This document shows positions 1-6,675 of a stretch of 8,498 nucleotides of DNA, piece by piece. Under the pieces are notes generated by a model. The model searched no databases, had not been told where the DNA came from, and was given only the letters and a program-made list of their open reading frames with translations. Location: positions 1 to 8,498 of the forward strand of contig CAJTZQ010000106.1 in NCBI GenBank assembly GCA_910583795.1, in the 5' to 3' direction. Made by a program: the position numbers and the translations under genes. Positions within the stretch are counted from its first letter, which is position 1; the number at the start of each line of letters is the position of its first letter. The DNA comes from an uncultured Muribaculaceae bacterium. GTDB lineage: Bacteria > Bacteroidota > Bacteroidia > Bacteroidales > Muribaculaceae.

Positions 1-63
1 TGAAAAATATTTTATAATTTTGCATTGAGTTTTTCATGGTATTAGATTTTAAGGTTAACTGAA

Positions 64-96
64 GATTGGTTGTCGTGAGACAATCAATTATTTTTT
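64..96 (+). terminator. Rho-independent terminator at left edge
   Basis: The arms 65-74 and 79-88 pair over 10 bp (one G-U), with a further G-U possible at 64/89. The loop is GTGA at 75-78. The stem is followed by TATTTTTTAT, so this is a classic plus-strand terminator. It probably ends a gene whose coding part lies left of the window. The alternative is that it ends a very short RNA starting near base 28 (see findings). Confidence 0.65.
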
Positions 97-197
97 ATAC
101 CCACTTCTAACTAATTAATTAGTGCATATAATTCATATAAACCTTTCATAAAAGCTCTTATTGAATAGCAGATTATCGTTTAAAATTTTTTAATTTG

Positions 198-231
198 TTG
201 GCTGTCTTCTCGCAACTTTTAATTACTTTTG
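198..231 (+). promoter_or_regulatory. Bacteroidota-type promoter of the prolyl oligopeptidase gene
   Basis: TACTTTTG at 224-231 matches the -7 consensus TAnnTTTG exactly and lies 24 bp before the ATG, predicting a 5' UTR of about 18 nt. The -33 element is weaker: TTG at 198-200, 23 bp upstream, slightly wider than the usual 19-21 bp. No Shine-Dalgarno sequence precedes the start codon, as is normal in this phylum. Confidence 0.55.
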
Positions 232-255
232 CGATATTAATCAACTGAACCATAC

Positions 256-2385
256 ATGAACCGACTATTTAAAACCACTCTCATGTCTGCAATGACCGGC
301 ATAATCGCGGCATCTTGTTCTTCTTCAAAGATAGAATATCCCGCAGCTCCTACAGACGAAACAGTGACAGACGATTATTTCGGCACGGTTGTAGCCGACC
401 CATATCGTCCGCTCGAAAACGACACGGCTCCCGCCACACTCGAATGGGTGAAAGCCGAGAACGCTATTACGGAGGAATATCTTTCCAAGATACCTTTCCG
501 CGATAAAATCCGCGACCGTCTAACTCAACTAAACAACTACAAGAAAACAGGTCTCCCTTCCAAACATAAAGACGGGAAATACTACTATTATGAGAATGAC
601 GGGCTTCAGAACCAAAGCGTGCTTTACCGCACCGACACCCTTAACGGCACTCCGGAAGTTTTCCTCGATCCAAACACCCTCTCTGAAGACGGAACGGTGG
701 CTCTGCAGGGTCTGAGTTTCTCCAACAACGGTAAATACGCAGCCTACATTATTTCTCGCAGCGGTTCTGACTGGAACGAAATATATGTGATGGATGCCAA
801 AACAAAGCAACTTCTCGACGACCATATAGAATGGGCGAAGTTCACCGGTGCCGACTGGGAAGGCGACGGATTCTACTACAGCGCATATCCACGTCCTGAA
901 AAGGGCAAGGAATTCTCAAACGCCAACGAAAACCATCAGATATACTATCACAAGATCGGCACCCCCCAGAGTGAAGACCGTCTCGTCTATGAAGACAAGG
1001 CTAACCCGCTTTATTTCCATTCCGCTTACATTCCGGAAGATGAGGAATGGATGTTCCTCACTGCTGCGGGACAAGGTCTCGGCAATGCCCTGAAAGTCAA
1101 GAATCTCAAGAAAGGCGGCGACTGGGTGGTGATGGAGCCCTCTCAAGACTACGAAATGAGCGTGATGGAAGTGATCGGCGACAAGGCTTATATCAAGACA
1201 AACTGGAACGCTCCCAAAAACAGATTGATGGTGGCTGACCTCAACAATCCAGCAAAAGAGAACTGGAAAGAAGTGATTCCTGAGGGTAAAGGCGTTATGG
1301 CAGGTGTCCAGTTTGCCGGCAACAAGCTGATCATCACTTTTGAGGAAGATGCCGCAGAACATGCCTACATCTATCAGCCTGACGGAAAACTTATCCGAGA
1401 AATAGAATTCCCGACATTCGGCACAGTAGGAATATCTTCCGACAAAGACCACAACGAAGTCTATTACGCTCTAACTTCTTTCGTCTATCCCTCCGCACGC
1501 TATTCCTACAATATGGAAACCGGGGAAAGCACCCTTATCGGAACTCCCGAAATCTCAGGTGTAAACATGGACGATTATGTGACCGAGCAGGTGTTCTACC
1601 CTTCTGCCGACGGCACAAAGATCCCTATGTTTATCACCTATAAGAAAGGTCTTGAAAAGAATGGCAAGAACCCTGTCTATCTTTATGGCTACGGCGGTTT
1701 CAATGTGTCTCTTCCCCCAAGTTTCTCGGCAAGCAGGATGCTTTGGCTTGAAAACGGCGGCATATATGCCCAGGCTAACCTTCGCGGCGGCTCCGAATAT
1801 GGTGAGGATTGGCATCTCGCCGGCACTAAGATGAACAAGATGAACGTGTTTAACGACTTCATAGCTGCCGGAGAATACCTCATCAACGAAGGATGGACTT
1901 CTCCCGAACATCTTGCAATCGTCGGCGGAAGCAACGGCGGTCTTCTTGTTGGAGCGACCGTGAATCTCCGCCCCGACCTCTTCAAAGTGGCGATCCCGGA
2001 AGTAGGCGTAATGGACATGATGCGATATCACCTCTTCACCATCGGCTGGAACTGGGCTTCCGACTACGGCACAAGCGCAGATTCAAAAGAGATGGCTGAT
2101 TATCTTCTCTCATATTCACCGCTCCACAACATCAAGAACGACGGCACCCCCTATCCGGCAATCCTTGTGACAACAGCCGATCATGATGACCGGGTGGTTC
2201 CGGCACATTCATTCAAATATGCCGCCACTCTTCAGGCTTCCGATACGGGCGACGCACCAAAGCTTATCCGCATTGACAGCAAAGCTGGTCACGGCGGCGG
2301 GAAACCGATGTCGAAAGTTATCGACGAATATGCCGACATCTACTCATTCATCTTCCAAAACATCGGCATGACCCCCAAAAACTAA
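256..2385 (+). CDS. Prolyl oligopeptidase (S9A), predicted lipoprotein
   Basis: Serine peptidase cleaving short peptides after proline (EC 3.4.21.26). At 709 aa it has the usual family length plus an export signal. Residues 1-20 form a signal ending in AAS before Cys21, a plausible though imperfect lipobox, so the enzyme is probably lipid-anchored in the envelope and not cytosolic. The N-terminal YPAAPTDE...DPYRPLEN stretch and the following beta-propeller (to about residue 430) filter substrates by size; the C-terminal alpha/beta-hydrolase domain carries the nucleophile Ser559 in GGSNGG, Asp644 in DHDDRV and His679 in AGHGGGKP. Trp600 (WNWASDYG) and Arg646 match the proline-stacking Trp and substrate-binding Arg of porcine POP, which favours true prolyl specificity over oligopeptidase B. 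It stands alone with its own promoter and terminator. The start at 256 gives the complete signal; later Met10 and Met13 would destroy it. Confidence 0.95.
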   Translation: MNRLFKTTLMSAMTGIIAASCSSSKIEYPAAPTDETVTDDYFGTVVADPYRPLENDTAPATLEWVKAENAITEEYLSKIPFRDKIRDRLTQLNNYKKTGLPSKHKDGKYYYYENDGLQNQSVLYRTDTLNGTPEVFLDPNTLSEDGTVALQGLSFSNNGKYAAYIISRSGSDWNEIYVMDAKTKQLLDDHIEWAKFTGADWEGDGFYYSAYPRPEKGKEFSNANENHQIYYHKIGTPQSEDRLVYEDKANPLYFHSAYIPEDEEWMFLTAAGQGLGNALKVKNLKKGGDWVVMEPSQDYEMSVMEVIGDKAYIKTNWNAPKNRLMVADLNNPAKENWKEVIPEGKGVMAGVQFAGNKLIITFEEDAAEHAYIYQPDGKLIREIEFPTFGTVGISSDKDHNEVYYALTSFVYPSARYSYNMETGESTLIGTPEISGVNMDDYVTEQVFYPSADGTKIPMFITYKKGLEKNGKNPVYLYGYGGFNVSLPPSFSASRMLWLENGGIYAQANLRGGSEYGEDWHLAGTKMNKMNVFNDFIAAGEYLINEGWTSPEHLAIVGGSNGGLLVGATVNLRPDLFKVAIPEVGVMDMMRYHLFTIGWNWASDYGTSADSKEMADYLLSYSPLHNIKNDGTPYPAILVTTADHDDRVVPAHSFKYAATLQASDTGDAPKLIRIDSKAGHGGGKPMSKVIDEYADIYSFIFQNIGMTPKN

Positions 2386-2435
2386 CGGAATACAAAATCC
2401 CCAAACAGGATTTCATTTCAAATATAATTACAATG

Positions 2436-2470
2436 AAGGCTTGCAGCGAGCACCCGCTGCAAGCCTTTAT
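2436..2470. terminator. Bidirectional terminator between convergent genes
   Basis: The arms 2436-2448 and 2455-2467 are perfect 13-bp complements (AAGGCTTGCAGCG and its reverse complement) around a 6-nt loop, AGCACC. It follows the peptidase stop by 50 nt. The plus-strand tail is only TTTAT, a weak U-tract; on the minus strand the hairpin lies downstream of the barrel gene, so it can serve both convergent transcripts. Confidence 0.7.
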
Positions 2471-2550
2471 CACATCTCGAAATATATATTTCAAAGCGTT
2501 ATTAACCCTAAATAACAGATCTTGATTGTAGTGTGAGCGAAGCGAACTCT

Positions 2551-2581
2551 CTCAAAACTCAAAACTCAAAACTCAAAACTC
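2551..2581. repeat. Heptanucleotide tandem array (CTCAAAA)4
   Basis: Four perfect copies of CTCAAAA plus a final CTC. Read on the minus strand this is GAGTTTT repeated, beginning one base after the TGA stop (2585-2583) of the minus-strand gene. The core AAACTC is shared with the large array at 8301-8446, whose common unit is TAAACTC. Confidence 0.9.
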
Positions 2582-2582
2582 G

Positions 2583-3485
2583 TCACAGTGCATAACTCAG
2601 CACTCCCTTCAAAAAGAAAGACGGTTTCTCCGAAAAATCAAGATAACGCGCCTTGCCTGTCACCCCCGACACTCTTCCCGAGATCTTGAACGACACCCCG
2701 GCTTGTGCCTCACCATAAAAATTCTTGAAAAACCGATGTTTAAATTTCAATGCCGGACGCACAGATGTCATCGTAAACCGACATTTGTCGGGCCAACCTT
2801 CCACTTGCGGTTTAAAATAAAAACTTCTTACATCCAGATCTGCTCCCAAAGTGACTAAATTATTTTCGTTGAGCCTGTATTCAAGCCCGAATAAGCCCCC
2901 GTAGACATTGATGGCAAACCGGGGATTAAACCTATGGCGATAGATAAAAACAGGGAAAACCGGTATTTTTGAGGCGGTATTTATCATGCCCAGAATTCCG
3001 ACTCCAAACTGAGTGTCTTTTGTAAGTTTAAAAATATACGCTCCACCTACCAAACCTGATATACGTCCGAAACAATGGTTTGACCATTCAGCGTTGCCTA
3101 TGGCAAGAATAGCAAGCGGCTTGCCTAACAGTGGAAGAAATGCCGTTGTCGTAAAACCGAAACTTCCGTAAGAATGGTTTCCATTCAAGCCTATATCCCA
3201 GGCATCCAAATCATTGGAAAGATCTTTTGAATCGAAATTTGCCCACAAGGTGTTAAGCCGGGCGTTAACAGAAAACGTAAGATACGGTTTCTTGATTATC
3301 TGATAAGATATCCTTCCTGTTATATTGTCAGGCACCGCGCCGAAAGCATGGTCGTAGCCGAATGTGAGATTCGTCTTCACCATGCCATAGTCCGACTCAT
3401 TCACAGACTCGATCATCTCTATCTGCGAAAAAGCCGGGAAACTACAGCACAAAAGCAACAATATAGTAAAAAATGGAATCTTCAT
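2583..3485 (-). CDS. Exported hypothetical protein, probable outer-membrane beta-barrel
   Basis: A 300-aa protein of no family I can name firmly; DUF6268-like outer-membrane proteins are one possibility. Residues 1-20 are a type I signal peptide (Lys2, a hydrophobic run 5-14, cleavage after AFS before Gln21). Cys13-Cys14 sit inside the hydrophobic core without a small residue at -1, so it is not a convincing lipoprotein. The mature part alternates polar and hydrophobic residues, is rich in Tyr, Phe and Gly, and has short repeated strand-like stretches (LTFGYDHAFG, TQFGVGILGM, INVYGGLFGLEYRL), with no long internal hydrophobic helix. This fits an outer-membrane barrel of perhaps 10-14 strands. 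No enzyme motif is visible. It is monocistronic, divergent from lysC and convergent with the peptidase gene. The start is supported by the signal peptide and by a promoter about 25 bp upstream. Confidence 0.8.
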   Translation of the reverse strand: MKIPFFTILLLLCCSFPAFSQIEMIESVNESDYGMVKTNLTFGYDHAFGAVPDNITGRISYQIIKKPYLTFSVNARLNTLWANFDSKDLSNDLDAWDIGLNGNHSYGSFGFTTTAFLPLLGKPLAILAIGNAEWSNHCFGRISGLVGGAYIFKLTKDTQFGVGILGMINTASKIPVFPVFIYRHRFNPRFAINVYGGLFGLEYRLNENNLVTLGADLDVRSFYFKPQVEGWPDKCRFTMTSVRPALKFKHRFFKNFYGEAQAGVSFKISGRVSGVTGKARYLDFSEKPSFFLKGVLSYAL

Positions 3486-3509
3486 ACATTCTCAAACAAT
3501 CTACATCAA

Positions 3510-3540
3510 CAAAGGTTGAAATCGTATTCATACGGTCAAA
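3510..3540 (-). promoter_or_regulatory. Promoter of the minus-strand barrel gene
   Basis: Read on the minus strand: TTTG (3540-3537), then 19 bp, then AACCTTTG (3517-3510). The -33 element and spacing fit the Bacteroidota consensus, and the -7 element differs from TAnnTTTG only in its first base. Predicted transcription would start near 3504, leaving a 5' UTR of about 20 nt. Confidence 0.5.
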
Positions 3541-3603
3541 AATCTCAATAATTTCCGTATATATTTTAATTTTTACTTAAAACGTCTGTTTTCGATAACA
3601 TTA

Positions 3604-3636
3604 TTAGTGTTTTATAAATGATTTTTATTAAATTTG
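3604..3636 (+). promoter_or_regulatory. Promoter of the lysC-lysA unit
   Basis: TAAATTTG at 3629-3636 is an exact TAnnTTTG -7 element. Only a poor -33 candidate is present (TTAG, 3604-3607, 21 bp upstream). Transcription would start near 3642, giving an unusually long leader of about 90 nt compared with the short leaders of the other genes here. Confidence 0.5.
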
Positions 3637-3645
3637 CGCGAAATT

Positions 3646-3725
3646 TTCTACAGGTAGTAATTCTACAGGGTTTATTATAGGTGTCGATATCTGACACTTG
3701 AGATTCAACTGTTAATTCGATCTCA
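3646..3725 (+). promoter_or_regulatory. Structured 5' leader of lysC
   Basis: Three elements lie between the predicted start of transcription and the ATG. First, an exact 9-bp direct repeat TTCTACAGG at 3646-3654 and 3661-3669 (period 15). Second, a hairpin GTGTC/GACAC at 3681-3685 and 3693-3697 with a 7-nt loop. Third, a 6-bp stem TGAGAT/ATCTCA at 3699-3704 and 3720-3725 with a 15-nt loop, ending eight bases before the start codon. No known riboswitch is recognisable. The direct repeat could be a repressor site; the last hairpin could limit ribosome access. Both roles are inference. Confidence 0.35.
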
Positions 3726-3733
3726 GTAAAAAT

Positions 3734-5044
3734 ATGAAGGTAATGAAATTTGGAGGCACTTCCGTGGGAAGCGCCCAAAGAATGAAGAACATGGTGGCGC
3801 TCGTTGCCGCCGAAGGCAATGTGCTCGTGGTGCTGAGCGCCATGTCGGGCACGACCAACAGCCTGATCAGTATCTCACAAAGCATCAAGGATGCTGAATT
3901 CGGAAACGCCCGAAAACAGATCGACGACCTCGAAACCAAATATAAAGACACAGCAGCACAGCTCCTTTCAGACGCTGAACTTCTTGGCAAAGCAGATGCC
4001 TATATCAATAAGGTTTTCACAGACCTCCGCAGCTATGTCGACCGTCCTTTCTCCATAAAGGAAGAGAAGGAGATTGTGGCTTTCGGAGAAAAGTTGTCTA
4101 CAAATCTCGTAATCCTCTACATGATGCAACAGGGGATGGACGCTGTCCTGCTTGATGCCACTGAATTCATGCGCATCGACCGCAATGGGGAACCCGACCA
4201 AAATTACATAAAAGAGAACGCAAACGCGGCTCTTGAGGCTAATCCCGGACATACCATCTATCTCACTCAAGGATTTATATGCCGCAACATGGACGGCGAT
4301 ATCGACAATCTCCAACGTGGCGGCAGCGACTACACAGCCTCTCTTCTCGGCGCGGCAATCAACGCCGATGAAATCCAGATATGGACCGATATCGACGGAA
4401 TGCACAACAATGACCCCCGTTTCGTGGAAGGGACAAGCCCTGTCAGCGAACTTCACTTTGAAGAGGCTGCCGAGCTCGCATATTTCGGAGCAAAGATTCT
4501 CCACCCCACTTGCGTGCTCCCGGCGAAACATGCAAACATCCCCGTGCGACTTCTGAACACTATGGAACCGGAGGCTCCCGGCACGACTATCTACAACGCC
4601 GAGCCCACCCACACGATCAAAGCTGTTGCCGCAAAAGACAACATCACCGCCATCAAGATAAAGAGCAGCCACATGCTTCTGGCTTACGGTTTCCTCCGCA
4701 AAGTGTTTGAGATCTTTGAGAAGTTTCACACCCCTATCGATATGATCACCACATCAGAGGTGGGCGTCTCGGTCACTATCGACAACGAACGCTATCTCGA
4801 TGAAATCGTGAATGAGCTTTCTGAACTCGGCGACGTCACCGTAGACCACGACATGGTTATCGTCTGCGTAGTGGGCGACCTCGAATGGCAGAACCGTGGA
4901 TTTGAGGCGGCTGTTGTCAACGCCCTCAAGGATGTGCCTGTAAGAATGATTTCTTACGGCGGCAGCAACTACAACATCTCACTGCTCGTTCGTAAAGATG
5001 ACAAGATCAAGGCTCTCAAGCTCCTTAGTGAAAATCTATTCTGA
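3734..5044 (+). CDS. lysC: Aspartate kinase, lysine-sensitive (E. coli LysC) type
   Basis: Phosphorylates L-aspartate with ATP (EC 2.7.2.4), the first cytosolic step toward lysine, meso-diaminopimelate, threonine and methionine. At 436 aa it is a monofunctional enzyme with no homoserine dehydrogenase domain. The amino-acid-kinase domain (about 1-290) starts with KFGGTSVG at 5-12 and contains RGGSDYT at 195-201, then WTDIDG and FGAKILHP. Two ACT domains follow (about 300-365 and 375-436). The first keeps Met314, Gly319-Phe320-Leu321, Asp336 and ITTSEV (338-343), the pattern that forms the lysine inhibition site in E. coli LysC at a constant offset of four residues; feedback by lysine is therefore likely. 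It opens a unit with lysA 12 nt downstream. The start at 3734 places the kinase motif at the very N terminus as usual; there is no Shine-Dalgarno sequence. Confidence 0.95.
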   Translation: MKVMKFGGTSVGSAQRMKNMVALVAAEGNVLVVLSAMSGTTNSLISISQSIKDAEFGNARKQIDDLETKYKDTAAQLLSDAELLGKADAYINKVFTDLRSYVDRPFSIKEEKEIVAFGEKLSTNLVILYMMQQGMDAVLLDATEFMRIDRNGEPDQNYIKENANAALEANPGHTIYLTQGFICRNMDGDIDNLQRGGSDYTASLLGAAINADEIQIWTDIDGMHNNDPRFVEGTSPVSELHFEEAAELAYFGAKILHPTCVLPAKHANIPVRLLNTMEPEAPGTTIYNAEPTHTIKAVAAKDNITAIKIKSSHMLLAYGFLRKVFEIFEKFHTPIDMITTSEVGVSVTIDNERYLDEIVNELSELGDVTVDHDMVIVCVVGDLEWQNRGFEAAVVNALKDVPVRMISYGGSNYNISLLVRKDDKIKALKLLSENLF

Positions 5045-5056
5045 AAGTAGATTATA

Positions 5057-6205
5057 ATGGAAAAGACTTATTTCCCATTAGACAGGATGCGCGCCGAAAC
5101 CACGCCATTCTATTATTACGACGTAAAGCTCCTCGATGCCACGATCGACGCGGTTAAACAGTCTTCAAGTTTCCCGGGATTTCATGTGCATTATGCCGTT
5201 AAGGCAAATTCCAATCCGGAGATTCTCAAGCGCATAGCGGCGTCCGGTTTGGGAGCCGACACTGTCAGCATTGGAGAGATAAAGGCTGCTATCGATGCCG
5301 GATTCCCGGCTCCAAAAATAGTTTTTGCCGGAGTGGGTAAAACCGACCAGGAAATTGCTGCGGCTCTTGAATATGAAATAGGATGTTTCAACGCCGAATC
5401 AGAACCGGAAATTTCAGCTATCGAAGCAATTGCAAAAAGCCTCGGTAAAAAGGCGCCTGTAGCTCTGCGTGTTAACCCGGAGATTGATGCTCACACTCAT
5501 CATTACATCACGACCGGACTTGCGGAAAATAAATTCGGTATCGCAATGTCGATGTTGTCCAAAGCTATCGAACTTTGTGAAAAATCTGAATGGATTGATT
5601 TCAAAGGTCTTCATTTCCATATCGGGTCACAGGTGACAGACCTCACCCCTTTCAAAATTCTCTGCGAAAGGATCAACGACCTGCAGGATAAATATACCGA
5701 TCTTCAGATTTCTTCTATAAATGTAGGTGGTGGACTCGGCATCGATTACGACGACCCCGACGGGCATCCGATTCCGGATTTCAAGGAATATTTCAAAATT
5801 TTCCATGAAAATCTGAAACTCCGCCCCGGGCAACAGGTGCATTTCGAACTCGGAAGGGCGATCGTGGCTCAGTGCGGTTCGCTTATCACCCGCGTGACAT
5901 ACGTCAAAGAGGGTGTAGACAAAAAATTCATCATCGTCGATGGTGGTATGACTGCTCTCATCCGTCCGGCTCTTTATCAGGCACATCATAAGATTGAAAA
6001 TCTCACCTCCACTTCCCAAGAAGAGGAAAGATATGACGTGGTTGGTCCGATATGTGAATCGTCTGACACTTTCGGGACTGATGAATTGCTACCCCTGACC
6101 AAACGCGGAGATCTGATTGCTATGCGTTCAGCCGGTGCATACGGAGAAGTGATGGCGTCATGCTATAACTGTCGCGCGCTCCCCGGATCCCTATTCAGCC
6201 GTTAA
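5057..6205 (+). CDS. lysA: Diaminopimelate decarboxylase
   Basis: PLP-dependent fold-type III enzyme converting meso-diaminopimelate to L-lysine and CO2 (EC 4.1.1.20), the last lysine step. Visible motifs: HYAVKAN with the PLP lysine Lys49; HFHIGSQ at 186-192; the glycine-rich phosphate loop VGGGLG at 223-228; ELGRA, the substrate-contact region; and the second active-site segment CESSD with Cys333-Glu334, then SAGAYGEVMAS near the end. Length of 382 aa is near the low end for the family; the C terminus after CRALPGSLFSR seems a few residues shorter than relatives I recall, but nothing catalytic is missing. The gene begins 12 nt after lysC and is surely co-transcribed, pairing first and last steps of the pathway. 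CESSD in place of the frequent CESGD appears normal for Bacteroidales as I recall. Confidence 0.95.
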   Translation: MEKTYFPLDRMRAETTPFYYYDVKLLDATIDAVKQSSSFPGFHVHYAVKANSNPEILKRIAASGLGADTVSIGEIKAAIDAGFPAPKIVFAGVGKTDQEIAAALEYEIGCFNAESEPEISAIEAIAKSLGKKAPVALRVNPEIDAHTHHYITTGLAENKFGIAMSMLSKAIELCEKSEWIDFKGLHFHIGSQVTDLTPFKILCERINDLQDKYTDLQISSINVGGGLGIDYDDPDGHPIPDFKEYFKIFHENLKLRPGQQVHFELGRAIVAQCGSLITRVTYVKEGVDKKFIIVDGGMTALIRPALYQAHHKIENLTSTSQEEERYDVVGPICESSDTFGTDELLPLTKRGDLIAMRSAGAYGEVMASCYNCRALPGSLFSR

Positions 6206-6216
6206 TGTTTCTGTAA

Positions 6217-6522
6217 ATGGAAAGCAATAAAATTGAGGCAACAGGAGACGGCTCCACTGTAGTGGTGAAAAATGTGATGGCAACCTTCGCATGTGAAGCA
6301 CCGGAAGGATATTCCTCCATGCTTGAATACTGGGAAAAGACCACCGGCAGGAAAGCACCCGAATGCGCTCATGAAATATGCCACAGGCAAGCTACTGAAG
6401 GGGCGATCGCAACCAGGGCATTCTCCACCGACAAAACGCGCTACGTTTTCCCGGCTTGCGAGACGTGTGCCCGACGCACAGAAATGCTCTATGTGAAAGA
6501 ACCGCTCGTTCCCCTCCCATAA
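6217..6522 (+). CDS. Small putative zinc-binding protein, third gene of the lysCA unit
   Basis: A 101-aa soluble protein with no signal peptide. Residues 50-56 (CAHEICH) and 81-84 (CETC) give two cysteine pairs about 25 residues apart, with His52 and His56 as extra candidate ligands; Cys26 stands apart. The order W..WE..TGRKAP.CA...C...A..GA......YVFPAC..C resembles small treble-clef/HNH-like proteins of gut bacteria that usually read GAHV and end in CNxC or CN; here GAHV is replaced by GAIA, so a nuclease is unlikely. That likeness is from memory and is not a database match. It starts 11 nt after the lysA stop and is followed by a strong terminator, so it is probably co-expressed with lysine synthesis. 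Role unknown; structural zinc or nucleic-acid binding is a guess. Confidence 0.75.
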   Translation: MESNKIEATGDGSTVVVKNVMATFACEAPEGYSSMLEYWEKTTGRKAPECAHEICHRQATEGAIATRAFSTDKTRYVFPACETCARRTEMLYVKEPLVPLP

Positions 6523-6542
6523 CCATCAATTACTATATTAAA

Positions 6543-6584
6543 ATAAATACCCCCTCTTGCGGTGGCGCAAGAGGGGGTATTTAT
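6543..6584. terminator. Very strong bidirectional terminator after the lysCA unit
   Basis: The arms 6543-6561 and 6566-6584 are perfect 19-bp complements around a 4-nt GTGG loop. The arms contain CCCCCTCTTGCG and its complement and end in AT-rich sequence on both sides, giving a U-rich tail in either direction. It lies 20 nt past the stop of the 101-aa gene and about 90 nt from the end of the convergent phosphatase gene. Confidence 0.85.
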
Positions 6585-6638
6585 CTCATCCCGGATCTTG
6601 TCCTCTCAAAAAAGACAAGAAGGCTAACCCTATAACCC

Positions 6639-6659
6639 TCGGCAGTCAAAGACTGCCGA
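6639..6659 (-). terminator. Hairpin downstream of the phosphatase gene
   Basis: TCGGCAGTC (6639-6647) and GACTGCCGA (6651-6659) form a 9-bp stem with an AAA loop, 16 nt beyond the stop codon of the minus-strand phosphatase gene. On the minus strand it is followed by GGGTTATAGGG and not by a T-run, so termination alone is uncertain; it may work as a 3'-end stabiliser with the stronger 6543-6584 hairpin ending the transcript. Confidence 0.5.
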
Positions 6660-6675
6660 ATAAAAGACCACCGAA

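Noticed and set aside
2533..2547. AGCGAAGCGAAC motif before the (CTCAAAA)4 array
   Set aside because: It is a short tandem duplication of AGCGA with only a weak dyad; a single copy in this window gives no ground to call it a repeat family or protein site.
3423..3485. Lipoprotein signal (Cys13/Cys14) in the barrel protein
   Set aside because: The residue before Cys13 is Leu and the cysteines lie in the middle of the hydrophobic core; AFS before Gln21 is a better signal peptidase I site.
3642..3733. Lysine riboswitch (L box) upstream of lysC
   Set aside because: The element is normally about 170 nt with several conserved helices; the available leader is about 90 nt and shows only two short stems.
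3968..4729. Long minus-strand open frame of 253 codons inside lysC
   Set aside because: It lies opposite a fully conserved aspartate kinase and its translation has no recognisable motif; it is a codon-bias shadow, as are the other antisense frames inside the peptidase and lysA genes.
6170..6216. Frameshift truncating the LysA C terminus
   Set aside because: The neighbouring frame would add about ten residues (ending NVSVNGKQ) and overlap the next gene, but all active-site segments are upstream and LysA C termini vary in length, so an intact gene is the simpler reading.
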